From assembly GCF_900109935.1 (NCBI RefSeq), contig NZ_FOBV01000001.1, forward strand, positions 620,001 to 684,000: DNA of 64,000 nucleotides. Reading direction: 5' to 3'. Below, in pieces: positions 1 through 9,147 of the stretch. Both the position numbers and the translations under genes were made by a program. This DNA is from Chryseobacterium taichungense. Its GTDB lineage: Bacteria; Bacteroidota; Bacteroidia; Flavobacteriales; Weeksellaceae. Numbering within the stretch: the stretch's first letter is position 1; each line of letters opens with the position of its first letter. The notes beneath the pieces were generated by a model. That model had not been told where the DNA came from, did no database searches, and saw only the letters and a program-made list of their open reading frames with translations.

Positions 1-1156
1 CAATCAACTTTCTCTTGATATCAGTATCATTTACACCACCTAATGTTTGACCGGATTGTAAAAACTGTCCATTAGAAAATTCAATAAACTCAGGATCTGT
101 ACTGATTTCACTCACATTAAATCCGTAATATTGATCTAACTTGGTAATTTGATACAAGTCATCACCTAACTTCACTTCTTTAGGTGATCTTGTTACTTTT
201 CCGTTTTTTCCTTTGATATCAAGATTCAGTTTAACTTTAAACCCATTTTTATTGGATATGCTTAAGACCTGTATGAAAGCCCCGTCGCTCACTTCATCTT
301 TTGTAGTAACTGATGCTACTTCGATTTTTTTGACTTTTCCATCATTATAAGCATCAATAGCATCAAATTTATAGAGGAGATTTACTTTGTCTTTATGAGT
401 AGCTGAAAATCTGTAAATAGCTATTGGATTCAGATTCTTAATAGATTGAATCTGTAACTTTGAACTCATCGTGCTTTGAGGTTCATCTACAATAACTATT
501 GGATTGGTATCTTGAAGTAGACTGATTGGTTTTGCTCCTAACTTGTCATTATATTCCAACATAATACGTTTAGAACCTTTTGCGGTATCTACATCTTGAG
601 AAAACGCCTGAACGTTGATCACCATTATTCTGATCTGGTCTGATGTTGCGAAGTCTCTTACTTGACTTAGATTGGAACTGTCATAAATAAAATATTTATA
701 CGGTGTATTTTCAAATACTTTCTTAAAATGATCATCTGTCAATTCCAATGATTTATTAATCCCCTCACGAATAGAAACTGATGGTACGACAATAATGAAC
801 TTCTTAAAACCGTATTTACGGTTCATTTCCATTATTGAACGAGTAAAAACGTAGGTTTTTCCTGTACCGGTTTCCATCTCAATGGAGAACTGAAGATCAT
901 TTCTGTCAATTTTATTGGGATCAGAAATTCGCAAACCATTTTTCATTTGGATGGCTTGAACGTTTTCAACGATTTGTTTTGGTAAAAGATTTATCTTATT
1001 AGCGTAACCCAAATCGGCTTCGTAATCAATGGTTTGATCTTTTGGAGCTAAAACAGTAAAATTAGATTGTAATTTCTCTTGACCTTTAAATACATCAACA
1101 ACAGCTTCTATGGCATCTTGCTGATAACTAAGGTTACCTTCAAATTGTATTTTCAT
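1..1156 (-). CDS. res: Type III restriction enzyme Res subunit, partial (C-terminus outside window)
   Basis: This is the ATP-dependent restriction subunit of a type III restriction-modification system, which translocates on DNA and cleaves when two unmodified sites are oppositely oriented. Reading from ATG at 1156, the visible 385 residues contain a Walker A motif METGTGKT (residues 94-101) and the DEPQ box (residues 224-227), a variant of the DEAD box typical of type III Res proteins. The SAT-type motif III follows (RFSATHK). The frame stays open to base 1, so the C-terminal helicase lobe and the PD-(D/E)XK nuclease domain must lie left of the window. It is the last visible gene of the minus-strand operon that starts near 8950, beginning 15 nt after the preceding stop codon. 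Family assignment is firm; activity cannot be judged without the nuclease domain. Confidence 0.9.
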   Translation of the reverse strand, partial: MKIQFEGNLSYQQDAIEAVVDVFKGQEKLQSNFTVLAPKDQTIDYEADLGYANKINLLPKQIVENVQAIQMKNGLRISDPNKIDRNDLQFSIEMETGTGKTYVFTRSIMEMNRKYGFKKFIIVVPSVSIREGINKSLELTDDHFKKVFENTPYKYFIYDSSNLSQVRDFATSDQIRIMVINVQAFSQDVDTAKGSKRIMLEYNDKLGAKPISLLQDTNPIVIVDEPQSTMSSKLQIQSIKNLNPIAIYRFSATHKDKVNLLYKFDAIDAYNDGKVKKIEVASVTTKDEVSDGAFIQVLSISNKNGFKVKLNLDIKGKNGKVTRSPKEVKLGDDLYQITKLDQYYGFNVSEISTDPEFIEFSNGQFLQSGQTLGGVNDTDIKRKLI

Positions 1157-1170
1157 TTTGTTGTTGAATA

Positions 1171-3063
1171 TTATTTATTTAAAGTTAAATATGCTTGATC
1201 AGGATGTGTGATCATATCCGGAAATTTATAGCCAAGTTCTTTTTGTTCAAGTAGTGGTTTTACAAAATCCCGAAATATGTATTTTTCACTTTTGTTAAGA
1301 AGAACCGTTAATTCATGCATTTTGAATTCTTTTATTGAACATAGTTCTAAAATGATATTCTTAATTACCGCTTTATCATTTATTCTAGCAGGAAGAGTAT
1401 CTATTTTATTCTTAATTAGAGATAGTTTATCTATATCATCTTTAGCTAGTGTACTAAGATTAATAGCTAGTGCACTAAGATTACTAGGTAGTGCACTAAG
1501 ATCTTTAGCTGGTGCACTAAGACCTTCAACTGGTGTAATAGCCTGATCAACATTAATATCTGAATAAGTAGATTTAAGAACAGAAGTTGGAATATAATAA
1601 GTATATCTATTTCTACCTTTTGTATCCAATAAATCTAGTTCTCTAAGCTTTCGAAGATCACTGTTAGTAGTCTTAGAGTCGGAACCATTGATTTGTCTTG
1701 CAGAAGAGTTATCAACAGCACCTAATTCTCTTATAAAAATTAATATCCGTTTCTGATTGTCTGTCAAATTATAAGAATCAAAATTCTTTAACCATTCTAA
1801 ATCTTTTTCATTCAACAAATGATGTAATAATAACCTTACTGTAAATCTATTATTTTCGCGATCACTTTCAAAAGTTGGGGGCATCATGGAGACACCTTCC
1901 ATCAAACGTCTCATCGTTCTTATTCCCGAACCTTTGGTCTCAGCCAAGTTGGTCTCATGAAAAATAGCTGAGATATAAGGATTTCTGTTTACAGAACCCG
2001 GTTCACCCAATTGTTCTTCAGTTTTTAATGAAAATCCCGGATTGATAATTTCAATTCTGTTGGGATAACGAATAATTTGAATAGGACTATTTTCCTTGTA
2101 AGATCTATGAATCAAGGCATTAACAACTGCTTCACGTAAAACTCTTAACGGGAGTCCTATATTTTTGGCTTGAATATTTTCATCCGTCAATTCAAAACCT
2201 TTTGGTAAATCATCACCAATGGTATGGATAATTCTTTGAACCAATTCTAATAATGAACCTCGCATATCCAAAGTAGAAGTAAACCTATTATTGGCATCTT
2301 CAACCCATTCGTTAGTTGAAACTCTTATATAATCAACTCTTACCATTGGTAAAAGCCTTCTTAATGCAGGACGGCTACCAAAAGTCAATAATCCAGTGTA
2401 AGTAATAAAAAAGTCTTTACCTTTCTTTTTAATGGCATGTATTGATCGTAGCAATTCTATATCATCATATTGTAATTCTTCTGCACTAGAGTTAACTTCT
2501 GATCTGAATTTCCGGTAAAGTAGAATACTATCTTCCAAAATATCATCTAATTCAGCATCTTTTACAACTGTACTGTCGAATGATTCTGTAGTACTAAAAT
2601 AAATACCCATATCATCTTCCGTACCTTTTACATCAGCAGAGCCTACTCTTCTGTATGCACCTTGGGGCAACCCTTTGCTTTTTATGTAGAGGGGCTTACT
2701 TTCTGGGGACAATTCTTCTACAAAAACAATCACAACGTTCTTACCGTCTACCTGTTCAACTTTAATAGTTGGGCGAATGGGTTTATTAAAAAAATCAGAA
2801 CATTGTGAAGCAAGATTGGTTTGAATCTCATCTAATTTGTCGAAAGGAATTCCGGTAACTACGTATTCAGGAAATAGACTTTTTTGATTATCTTCTTTTT
2901 CTACACCCAATAAAATATATCCACCTCCTAAACTAGGTTCATTACTAAAAGAACAAACAGTTTCCATGATAGATTTACCGATATCTGAGGCTCTTTTAGC
3001 TTCAATATTAGTACATTCGTCGGTAGAGTTGAGTTGAGAGATTAATTCTTTTAAACTTTCCAT
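1171..3063 (-). CDS. Schlafen/AlbA_2-type ATP-binding DNA-binding protein in type III R-M operon
   Basis: The N-terminus (about residues 15-145) looks like an AlbA_2/Schlafen-type putative DNA-binding domain (ECTNIEAKRA, GGGYILLGVEK). The middle carries a RecG-C-terminus/HATPase_c_4-like block with REAVVNALIHRSY, IEIINPGF and GSGIRTMRRL. The C-terminal part looks like a winged helix. Residues about 514-541 are a string of seven-residue repeats of the type LSALxxN, encoded by 21-nt DNA repeats at 1441-1524. The gene sits between mod (stop at 3065) and res (start at 1156) with almost no spacing, so it is co-transcribed with them. Such proteins are often found beside R-M genes; a regulatory or effector role is inference. 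The ATG at 3063 directly follows the mod stop. Confidence 0.8.
   Translation of the reverse strand: MESLKELISQLNSTDECTNIEAKRASDIGKSIMETVCSFSNEPSLGGGYILLGVEKEDNQKSLFPEYVVTGIPFDKLDEIQTNLASQCSDFFNKPIRPTIKVEQVDGKNVVIVFVEELSPESKPLYIKSKGLPQGAYRRVGSADVKGTEDDMGIYFSTTESFDSTVVKDAELDDILEDSILLYRKFRSEVNSSAEELQYDDIELLRSIHAIKKKGKDFFITYTGLLTFGSRPALRRLLPMVRVDYIRVSTNEWVEDANNRFTSTLDMRGSLLELVQRIIHTIGDDLPKGFELTDENIQAKNIGLPLRVLREAVVNALIHRSYKENSPIQIIRYPNRIEIINPGFSLKTEEQLGEPGSVNRNPYISAIFHETNLAETKGSGIRTMRRLMEGVSMMPPTFESDRENNRFTVRLLLHHLLNEKDLEWLKNFDSYNLTDNQKRILIFIRELGAVDNSSARQINGSDSKTTNSDLRKLRELDLLDTKGRNRYTYYIPTSVLKSTYSDINVDQAITPVEGLSAPAKDLSALPSNLSALAINLSTLAKDDIDKLSLIKNKIDTLPARINDKAVIKNIILELCSIKEFKMHELTVLLNKSEKYIFRDFVKPLLEQKELGYKFPDMITHPDQAYLTLNK
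1441..1524 (-). repeat. In-frame 21-nt tandem repeat inside the AlbA/Schlafen gene
   Basis: About four degenerate 21-nt units on the minus strand encode heptapeptides of the pattern L-S-[AT]-x-x-x-[DN]. The GTGCACTAAGAT core recurs on the plus strand. The unit is a multiple of three, so copy-number change would lengthen or shorten the linker without breaking the frame. Confidence 0.75.
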
Positions 3064-3064
3064 T

Positions 3065-5041
3065 CTAAATAGATTTCACATTTTCAATACCCACCTGTCT
3101 CAAAGTTTGCACCGTATTGGTTTTATCGGCATCATTGGCAAAACCGGAATCTTTAAAGATAACAGATGGATTGGTATCCGAAGATTCTTTGTGCCATTCA
3201 CCAATGGCTTTAGCAACATCTGTTTTGATCTGATCACTTAAACAAATGTACATTGATCCAAAACCGATATTGTAGATTTTACAGTCTCCAACCACTTTTC
3301 CTTCGATTGGTAATGTTAGCTCTAAACCGTATTTTAAAAGAATCTCAAACAACACATCTTCTTCTGTTCTATTGGATTTAATATGGTCTCCATTATTTTC
3401 TGCGAACATATCTAATTGCCCTTCAAATTCATCAACCGATGTATCCCAAGCCAGAATATTAGAAGAATCTAATTTAAACACACGGAAACCTGTATCTAAA
3501 TTTTCAATTCCGTCATTATTTTTATTTTCCTGTTTCACTAATTCACCTGCTCTGCGAATACGTTCCTTAGTTATTTCTGCGATAGTTTTATATCCTTCTT
3601 TATAGGCTTCTGACTTCTCATCAGTTGGTTCGGGCAATTGTACAGAAATATATTTTCTACTGCTATTCTCTTCTGCATTTAAAGCTAAAACAGAATGAGC
3701 TGTTGTTCCAGAACCTGCAAAAAAATCTAGGATGTAATCTTCAGTCTTAGTAAAAGCCTGAATATGCTCTTTTATAACATTTATAACTTTGGGTGTATCA
3801 AATGGGATTTGTAATTTTTGCAAAAGTTCAGTATCACTACCTCCATAATACAATATTGAAGATAAATTTTCATATAAATTATCTTTTAACAAATACTTTC
3901 GCTCAGGTTGTTTATTTTCATTCTCTCCAAAAAGTATTAAATTATCTTTTAAAAGAATCTGCATGGTAACACTTGGATATCTCCAACCTCTATCAGGAAC
4001 AGGACATGCTTTTTTTGTTATTGGATGAATTAAAGGCAAAAAGTAGTCATCAGGAGCTTTCTTTTTATTTGGCCAAGCCATAGAAACACCTCTATATACA
4101 TCTCCATTCTCGTCAATTTTCCTATATGCCTTTTCGCCTCCACTAAAATCATTCTGAGAATTAATCCACTTTGAGAAATCCCTATTGATTTCTTCTAAAG
4201 AATAATCACTTGTAATTTTACTGTGATATTCTTTAGCCTTCGATAATATTATTCCTGCATTTTTTTTTGGTCTTACTAATTCATTCTTTGATAAATATTC
4301 TTCTTTATTTTTAGCATAACACATAATTTCTTCATGTTGATAAGCAATTCCTCTTGAATCACCCTTTGGGTTACGTTTATCCCAAATGATAGTTCCTAAA
4401 TTATTTTCAGAACCGTATATCTCTTCAAGTAATTTTGATAAATTGACTGATTCATTCTCATCCATATTAATTAAAATCACACCATCATCCTTCAATAAAT
4501 TTCTTGCTAACTTTAATCTAGGATACATCATGTTTAACCAATTACTGTGATAACGACCATCACTCTCTGTATTGGTGCTTAGTTTTTTGCCTTCTTCATC
4601 TTTTTGTCCTGTTAATTCAAGATAATTATTTAAATTATCTTTATAATTGTCTTTATAAACGAAATCCTTCCCTGTATTATATGGAGGATCAATATAGATC
4701 ATCTTGATTTTGTTGCTGTATGATTTCTGTAACAATTTCAGAACTTCCAAGTTATCACCCTCAATAAAAATATTTTCGGTAGAGTCCCAATCTTTACTTT
4801 CTTCTTTACAGGGTCTCAATGTTCCGGTAGAGACTTTATTGGCTTCTTTTTGGGCTTCGGTCTTACCTGCCCATGTCATTTGGTAAAACTCTTTATCTTT
4901 TTGGACGTATTCTCCAACCAATGCCTGTAATTCTTCAATCACCAATTTTCCTTCACTAAAAGCTGTAGGAAAGATTTCTTTTAATCTTTCAATATTCTGC
5001 TGAACAATATTTTCTGAGGTCAATTCATTAATCTTTTCCAT
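3065..5041 (-). CDS. mod: Type III DNA adenine methyltransferase (Mod subunit)
   Basis: Site-specific N6-adenine methyltransferase that provides sequence recognition and self-protection in a type III R-M system. Motif IV, DPPY (residues 118-121, in IYIDPPYNTG), precedes the SAM-binding motif I, DFFAGSGT (residues 439-446). This order is the permuted beta-class arrangement of Mod proteins. The 658-aa length is usual for Mod. The region between the two motifs, about residues 200-400, should hold the target recognition domain. The start overlaps the end of the DUF4391 gene by 14 nt, and the stop lies directly before the next gene, which indicates translational coupling in one operon with res. 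Identification as Mod is strong; the target sequence cannot be read from the gene. Confidence 0.93.
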   Translation of the reverse strand: MEKINELTSENIVQQNIERLKEIFPTAFSEGKLVIEELQALVGEYVQKDKEFYQMTWAGKTEAQKEANKVSTGTLRPCKEESKDWDSTENIFIEGDNLEVLKLLQKSYSNKIKMIYIDPPYNTGKDFVYKDNYKDNLNNYLELTGQKDEEGKKLSTNTESDGRYHSNWLNMMYPRLKLARNLLKDDGVILINMDENESVNLSKLLEEIYGSENNLGTIIWDKRNPKGDSRGIAYQHEEIMCYAKNKEEYLSKNELVRPKKNAGIILSKAKEYHSKITSDYSLEEINRDFSKWINSQNDFSGGEKAYRKIDENGDVYRGVSMAWPNKKKAPDDYFLPLIHPITKKACPVPDRGWRYPSVTMQILLKDNLILFGENENKQPERKYLLKDNLYENLSSILYYGGSDTELLQKLQIPFDTPKVINVIKEHIQAFTKTEDYILDFFAGSGTTAHSVLALNAEENSSRKYISVQLPEPTDEKSEAYKEGYKTIAEITKERIRRAGELVKQENKNNDGIENLDTGFRVFKLDSSNILAWDTSVDEFEGQLDMFAENNGDHIKSNRTEEDVLFEILLKYGLELTLPIEGKVVGDCKIYNIGFGSMYICLSDQIKTDVAKAIGEWHKESSDTNPSVIFKDSGFANDADKTNTVQTLRQVGIENVKSI

Positions 5042-5792
5042 GTTTTATCTGAGCTTGTAGTTCGTTTATTTTTTGTTTGAGGTCGTGAATTTCGGAATTT
5101 ATCCTGACTTTTTCACTCATTTGAGTGACCGATTTTAGTTGTTTTTGTTGGAGGTTAATTTCCGATTGATAGTTTTCAACAGATTCATTGATGATTAGTA
5201 ATTCTTCTGTCATTTCATACGTTCTTATTTTGAACTCCTTAGTCAAATCAATAAGGTTGTAACTTTTGATGACGTGTAGATAGTATTCGTAAAATGATTT
5301 AAGATTGATGGTATTGGCATTTGCGAAAGATAAGGCTTCAAGAAAATCTGTTTGTGTTTCTTTAATCAAAACGGAAAACAGTTCATCTGAAATTACCCTT
5401 AATCTTTGGTCATTTTTGTTTATGGTTTTGGTAGATAAACTGATGTGAGAAAGTAATTCATCTTCAGATTGTAAAATTACAAGACAATGATGAGGAATAA
5501 GTTTATGGATCAATCGAGCAACCGGTTTATAATTTTTTCCGTAAACATCAGTTCGTAAACTGACAACAATAAAATAGACTTCAACGAAAGATTGAGAGTC
5601 ATCAAAAGACTCAGGAATATTGGCGTTCCCTTTACTCACAATTCCAAAAATCCGGATACTTTGAACGTCTGATCCATCCAAAAGTTTTGCTTCACTGATG
5701 GTTATTCCATCCTGTTCTTTTAGGGAAACTTTTGTAATGGGAATATTGAGGGTACAATTGTCGGGTAACTTAAAAATTTCTTTCCAATTCAT
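5028..5792 (-). CDS. DUF4391 domain-containing protein
   Basis: A 254-aa soluble protein that starts MNWKEIFKLPDNCTLNIPI and ends in a predicted coiled coil (about residues 205-250, rich in Q, K, E and L heptads). The N-terminal architecture and its place directly upstream of a type III Mod match the DUF4391 family, which is frequently encoded next to type III R-M and SNF2-like helicase genes. No catalytic motif is visible and there is no signal peptide. Its stop overlaps the mod start, so coordinated translation is likely. A structural or adaptor role between the helicase and Mod is possible but is inference. The family assignment is from memory of context and sequence style, not from a search. 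Confidence 0.65.
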   Translation of the reverse strand: MNWKEIFKLPDNCTLNIPITKVSLKEQDGITISEAKLLDGSDVQSIRIFGIVSKGNANIPESFDDSQSFVEVYFIVVSLRTDVYGKNYKPVARLIHKLIPHHCLVILQSEDELLSHISLSTKTINKNDQRLRVISDELFSVLIKETQTDFLEALSFANANTINLKSFYEYYLHVIKSYNLIDLTKEFKIRTYEMTEELLIINESVENYQSEINLQQKQLKSVTQMSEKVRINSEIHDLKQKINELQAQIKHGKD

Positions 5793-5821
5793 TAATGTGA
5801 TATGTGTTATTAATTTTTTAT

Positions 5822-8800
5822 TTAGTTTACAATAAGATAACTTATGACTTCGTATTCTGATTTTTTGCCTGATTTTCCGATTAACGAACCGTTTGGATTG
5901 AAGATTGAGTTAAGTTCCATTGTTTTTTCTTCCCCAGATAAATGATTTTTTACAATGTCTAAAAGTTCCACGTATTGGTTCATGTGTTTACCTGATTTTG
6001 ATTTAATATTAAGCTGCTTCAACAATTCTTCTTTTACAGATAATTTTCCAAATGATAGTTTTTTAAATATATCTAAGGCTCGTTTTCCCATTCTCATCGG
6101 TACTTTAACTTCACCGTCATAAGTAATGTAGACCAACGAATACGGATGTAATAAATTAGATTTTAGTTTATCCTCAAAATTATTTTCATCTAAATCTTTA
6201 AGACAAAATAAAACTCCGGCAGGATGATCAACCAGATTATTTTCCACCAAAGAGAAAATCCCACTGGCAAATAATTCGTACTGTTTTAATTCCTCTTCTT
6301 TTATACGGTCAGCATCTATTTTAAAGTCATTAAAAGTAAGATCGGAAATGGAGATTCCACCTTCAAGGTCTTCCAAATCAACCACCGAATCTTTCATTTT
6401 TTCTAACTGTTTTCTTCGGTACTCCAATTCTTTATTTTGCCCGTCACGGTCATCTATCACATTATCATCTCCGGTAGCTGAAATGTCGAGAATCTGCATT
6501 CGACCTTTTACACGTTGAATCAAATCTATGTATTGATCTAATTCAATGTCGGGATAAAAATTGACTAACTGTATTTGATCGTTTTTAGAACCAATCCTGT
6601 CAATACGACCAAATCTCTGAATAATACGTACCGGATTCCAATGAATATCGTAATTGATCAGGTAATCACAATCCTGTAAGTTTTGTCCTTCTGAAATACA
6701 ATCGGTGCAAAATAACAAATCAATTTCACCTTTCTGATCGGGAAAAATACTATCACGAGTTTTGGAAACTGGTGAGAAGTTGATCAGGATGTTCTGTAGA
6801 TTTGTTTTGCACCCTTCTAAATTAGTTTTGTTGGCATCACTACCGGAAACCAACGCTGATTTTAATCCATATTCAGTCTCAAATTCTTCAGCACAGTTTT
6901 CATATAGATACTTCACCGTGTCGGCAAATGCAGAAAAGATTATTACCTTCTTATTGTTGGGATTGATTGGGTTTTGGATTTTCTGAGAAATGATATCTTT
7001 TAGATCTCTAAGTTTTTGATCTCTTCTTACTGTTATAACTCTACACTTGAAGTACAGGTCTTGTAATATTTCAAAGTCCGATTCAAGAAACTCTCTGAAC
7101 TTTACCAAATCCATATCCTGTAACAGAACTTTTACTTTACCACCGATAAAAAGATCATTGAGTTGTTCATCATCAAAATCGAAATCCCGCACGTCCATTT
7201 CCTCAACAAATTCTCTGTGATTTGCTATCTTGTCAAGAAGAATTTCAATATGTTTCAAAAGTTTTTCCACAGTCAAGCAAAAAGAATATATCGAAGATTC
7301 CAATCTTTTTAAAAGATTAACCCTCATTAATGTAATAATACTTTCTTCTCGGTCTAATTGGCTGAAAACAGCACCTGTCTTGGTTTTTGTATCATATTTT
7401 TCGGCATAAGCCTCTTGCAAATGTTCAAAAACGAAATACATCGGTGAGTAAAACTTTAAATTTAATGATTGTAGATAATCATTAATATCTGTTATAGAAA
7501 ACTCTTTGTTATCTGTATCGAAGTCGCTGAATTGAGAAATCGGTTTTAGTCTTGTTGGAAACTTACCAATATCCGCAACATCATAATATTTCTCAATATG
7601 TTTTCTTGATCTTGATATGGTGAAAATATCTAAAAGTTTGAAATAGTCACCATCCAATCTGTTGATAAGATCTTCTCTTGTGGGATTAGATTGTTTCATC
7701 CAAGTATTAAATTTTCTTTGTGCTTGTGTCAAAGTAAGATCAATACTTGAAATTCCTTCATTTATTAATGCTTGATCATTCGTCTCCGTGATGAAAGCTA
7801 GTTGGTTTCTCAAGTCGTTTAATTTTGTATTAACCGGCGTTGCAGATAGTAAAAGCACCTTGGTTCTAACACCGGATTTTATTACATCTCTCATCAATTT
7901 TTCGTAACGAGAGACTGTTCCTTTTGATGGATTATTATTTCTAAAGTTATGTGACTCATCGATCACAATAAGATCGTAATTTTCCCAATGAACCGTTTCA
8001 AGATTTACATCTCCGGACATTCCCTTTTCACGACTTAAATCGGTGTGGTTGAGGACATCAAAGTTGAGTCGGTCTTGTACTAAAATATTTCTTCGGTCAT
8101 TAAGGCGGTAAGTAACCCAATTATCTCTCAATTTTTTGGGTGCAAGAACAAGAACTCGATCGTTTCTAAGTTCATAATACTTAATGATTGCTAAAGCTTC
8201 AAAGGTTTTACCTAAGCCAACAGAATCAGCAATAATACAACCGTTAAATTTTTCAATTTTATCTATCGCACCTAAGACTGCATCTTTTTGAAAATTAAAA
8301 AGTTTATTCCAAACAACAGAATTTTTAAATCCGGTTTTCATCAATCGTTCCTCATTAATATCTTCCGTAGTTTTTCCTGCAAAGATTTTTGAAATGGAAT
8401 ATTTATAATTTACTTCCGCAGATTTCAAGACATCCGCTTGTTGATATAAGTTAATCAGTTCTTTTTTACAATCTGTACCGCCATTCCATAAATTTTCAAA
8501 TGCTTTACCGAAAGAATTTGAAGAATCGTCAAGACCGAAAATCATATAAGGTTTCCCATCTTTAATGAGCCCAAGTGTAGTTTCGTTGAAATTATTTGGT
8601 GCAAATTGGAATGATCTATCATCAACAGTCATAAAACTGTTACCTCCGGTAATCCCCTTTTTAACAGAAACAGACTTTTCGATAAAATCTAAAACTTGAC
8701 GAAGGCGGTAGTAAGTTTGAAGTTTTGCATTGGTTTCATTTTCAGATAAATCTTTAACAAAGGATGCTTTTTGGAGATCAAAATCTGTTTTCTGAATGAG

Positions 8801-8950
8801 TAGTTCAATAGACTTACAGTTTTGGAAAGGTTCTAATAAATCGAAAATTGCGTTAAAACTAAAATTGTTTACACAAATTTTGACAGTAGAATTAGGTTTA
8901 ATAATTTGAATTAATTCGTTGTAGAATAGTATATCTTGGTTATTGATCAC
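5822..8950 (-). CDS. SNF2/SF2-type helicase with N-terminal PLD-like region
   Basis: A 1042-aa superfamily 2 helicase of the SNF2/HepA kind. Walker A is GLGKT (residues 245-249), motif II is DESH (331-334), motif III is LLLSATPV, and the second RecA lobe shows GQNLQDCDYLINYD and QRFGRIDRIGS (motifs V and VI). The first 200 residues resemble the phospholipase-D-like fold seen in helicases of this group, but no HxK motif is evident, so nuclease activity is doubtful. Translation probably starts at GTG 8950; no in-frame ATG fits better. It is the first gene of the five-gene operon, about 75 nt behind a -7-like element at 9031-9038. It probably remodels or translocates on DNA in the restriction response. 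Confidence 0.85.
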   Translation of the reverse strand: MINNQDILFYNELIQIIKPNSTVKICVNNFSFNAIFDLLEPFQNCKSIELLIQKTDFDLQKASFVKDLSENETNAKLQTYYRLRQVLDFIEKSVSVKKGITGGNSFMTVDDRSFQFAPNNFNETTLGLIKDGKPYMIFGLDDSSNSFGKAFENLWNGGTDCKKELINLYQQADVLKSAEVNYKYSISKIFAGKTTEDINEERLMKTGFKNSVVWNKLFNFQKDAVLGAIDKIEKFNGCIIADSVGLGKTFEALAIIKYYELRNDRVLVLAPKKLRDNWVTYRLNDRRNILVQDRLNFDVLNHTDLSREKGMSGDVNLETVHWENYDLIVIDESHNFRNNNPSKGTVSRYEKLMRDVIKSGVRTKVLLLSATPVNTKLNDLRNQLAFITETNDQALINEGISSIDLTLTQAQRKFNTWMKQSNPTREDLINRLDGDYFKLLDIFTISRSRKHIEKYYDVADIGKFPTRLKPISQFSDFDTDNKEFSITDINDYLQSLNLKFYSPMYFVFEHLQEAYAEKYDTKTKTGAVFSQLDREESIITLMRVNLLKRLESSIYSFCLTVEKLLKHIEILLDKIANHREFVEEMDVRDFDFDDEQLNDLFIGGKVKVLLQDMDLVKFREFLESDFEILQDLYFKCRVITVRRDQKLRDLKDIISQKIQNPINPNNKKVIIFSAFADTVKYLYENCAEEFETEYGLKSALVSGSDANKTNLEGCKTNLQNILINFSPVSKTRDSIFPDQKGEIDLLFCTDCISEGQNLQDCDYLINYDIHWNPVRIIQRFGRIDRIGSKNDQIQLVNFYPDIELDQYIDLIQRVKGRMQILDISATGDDNVIDDRDGQNKELEYRRKQLEKMKDSVVDLEDLEGGISISDLTFNDFKIDADRIKEEELKQYELFASGIFSLVENNLVDHPAGVLFCLKDLDENNFEDKLKSNLLHPYSLVYITYDGEVKVPMRMGKRALDIFKKLSFGKLSVKEELLKQLNIKSKSGKHMNQYVELLDIVKNHLSGEEKTMELNSIFNPNGSLIGKSGKKSEYEVISYLIVN

Positions 8951-9030
8951 GTCTGATTACAGTTTTAAAGTTTAAACCTATTTTCTAATTCTAAAAATGT
9001 TGAATTTATCATTAGTACAGGACATAATTT

Positions 9031-9038
9031 CAAATATA
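9031..9038 (-). promoter_or_regulatory. Bacteroidetes -7 element for the type III R-M operon
   Basis: On the minus strand the sequence reads TATATTTG, a perfect match to the Bacteroidetes TAnnTTTG -7 box. It lies about 80 nt upstream of the GTG at 8950. No clear -33 TTTG is seen at the expected spacing, so the call is moderate. Confidence 0.4.
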
Positions 9039-9147
9039 CGAACAGTTATTATTTTGTAATTGTTTTTTTTTAAAAAACTCCACTTTTAAATCCAGCTTGC
9101 TAGGCAATGTAGATTTTCCGCTGTATCTTAGCCTAAATCAGCATATT

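Noticed and set aside
5822..8950. DISARM system
   Set aside because: A SNF2-like helicase and a methyltransferase are present, but drmA, drmB and a separate drmC are not; the operon has Res and type III Mod.
9078..9087. Left attachment site matching the tmRNA-like end
   Set aside because: Only the nine bases AACTCCACT are shared, which is within chance for a window this size.
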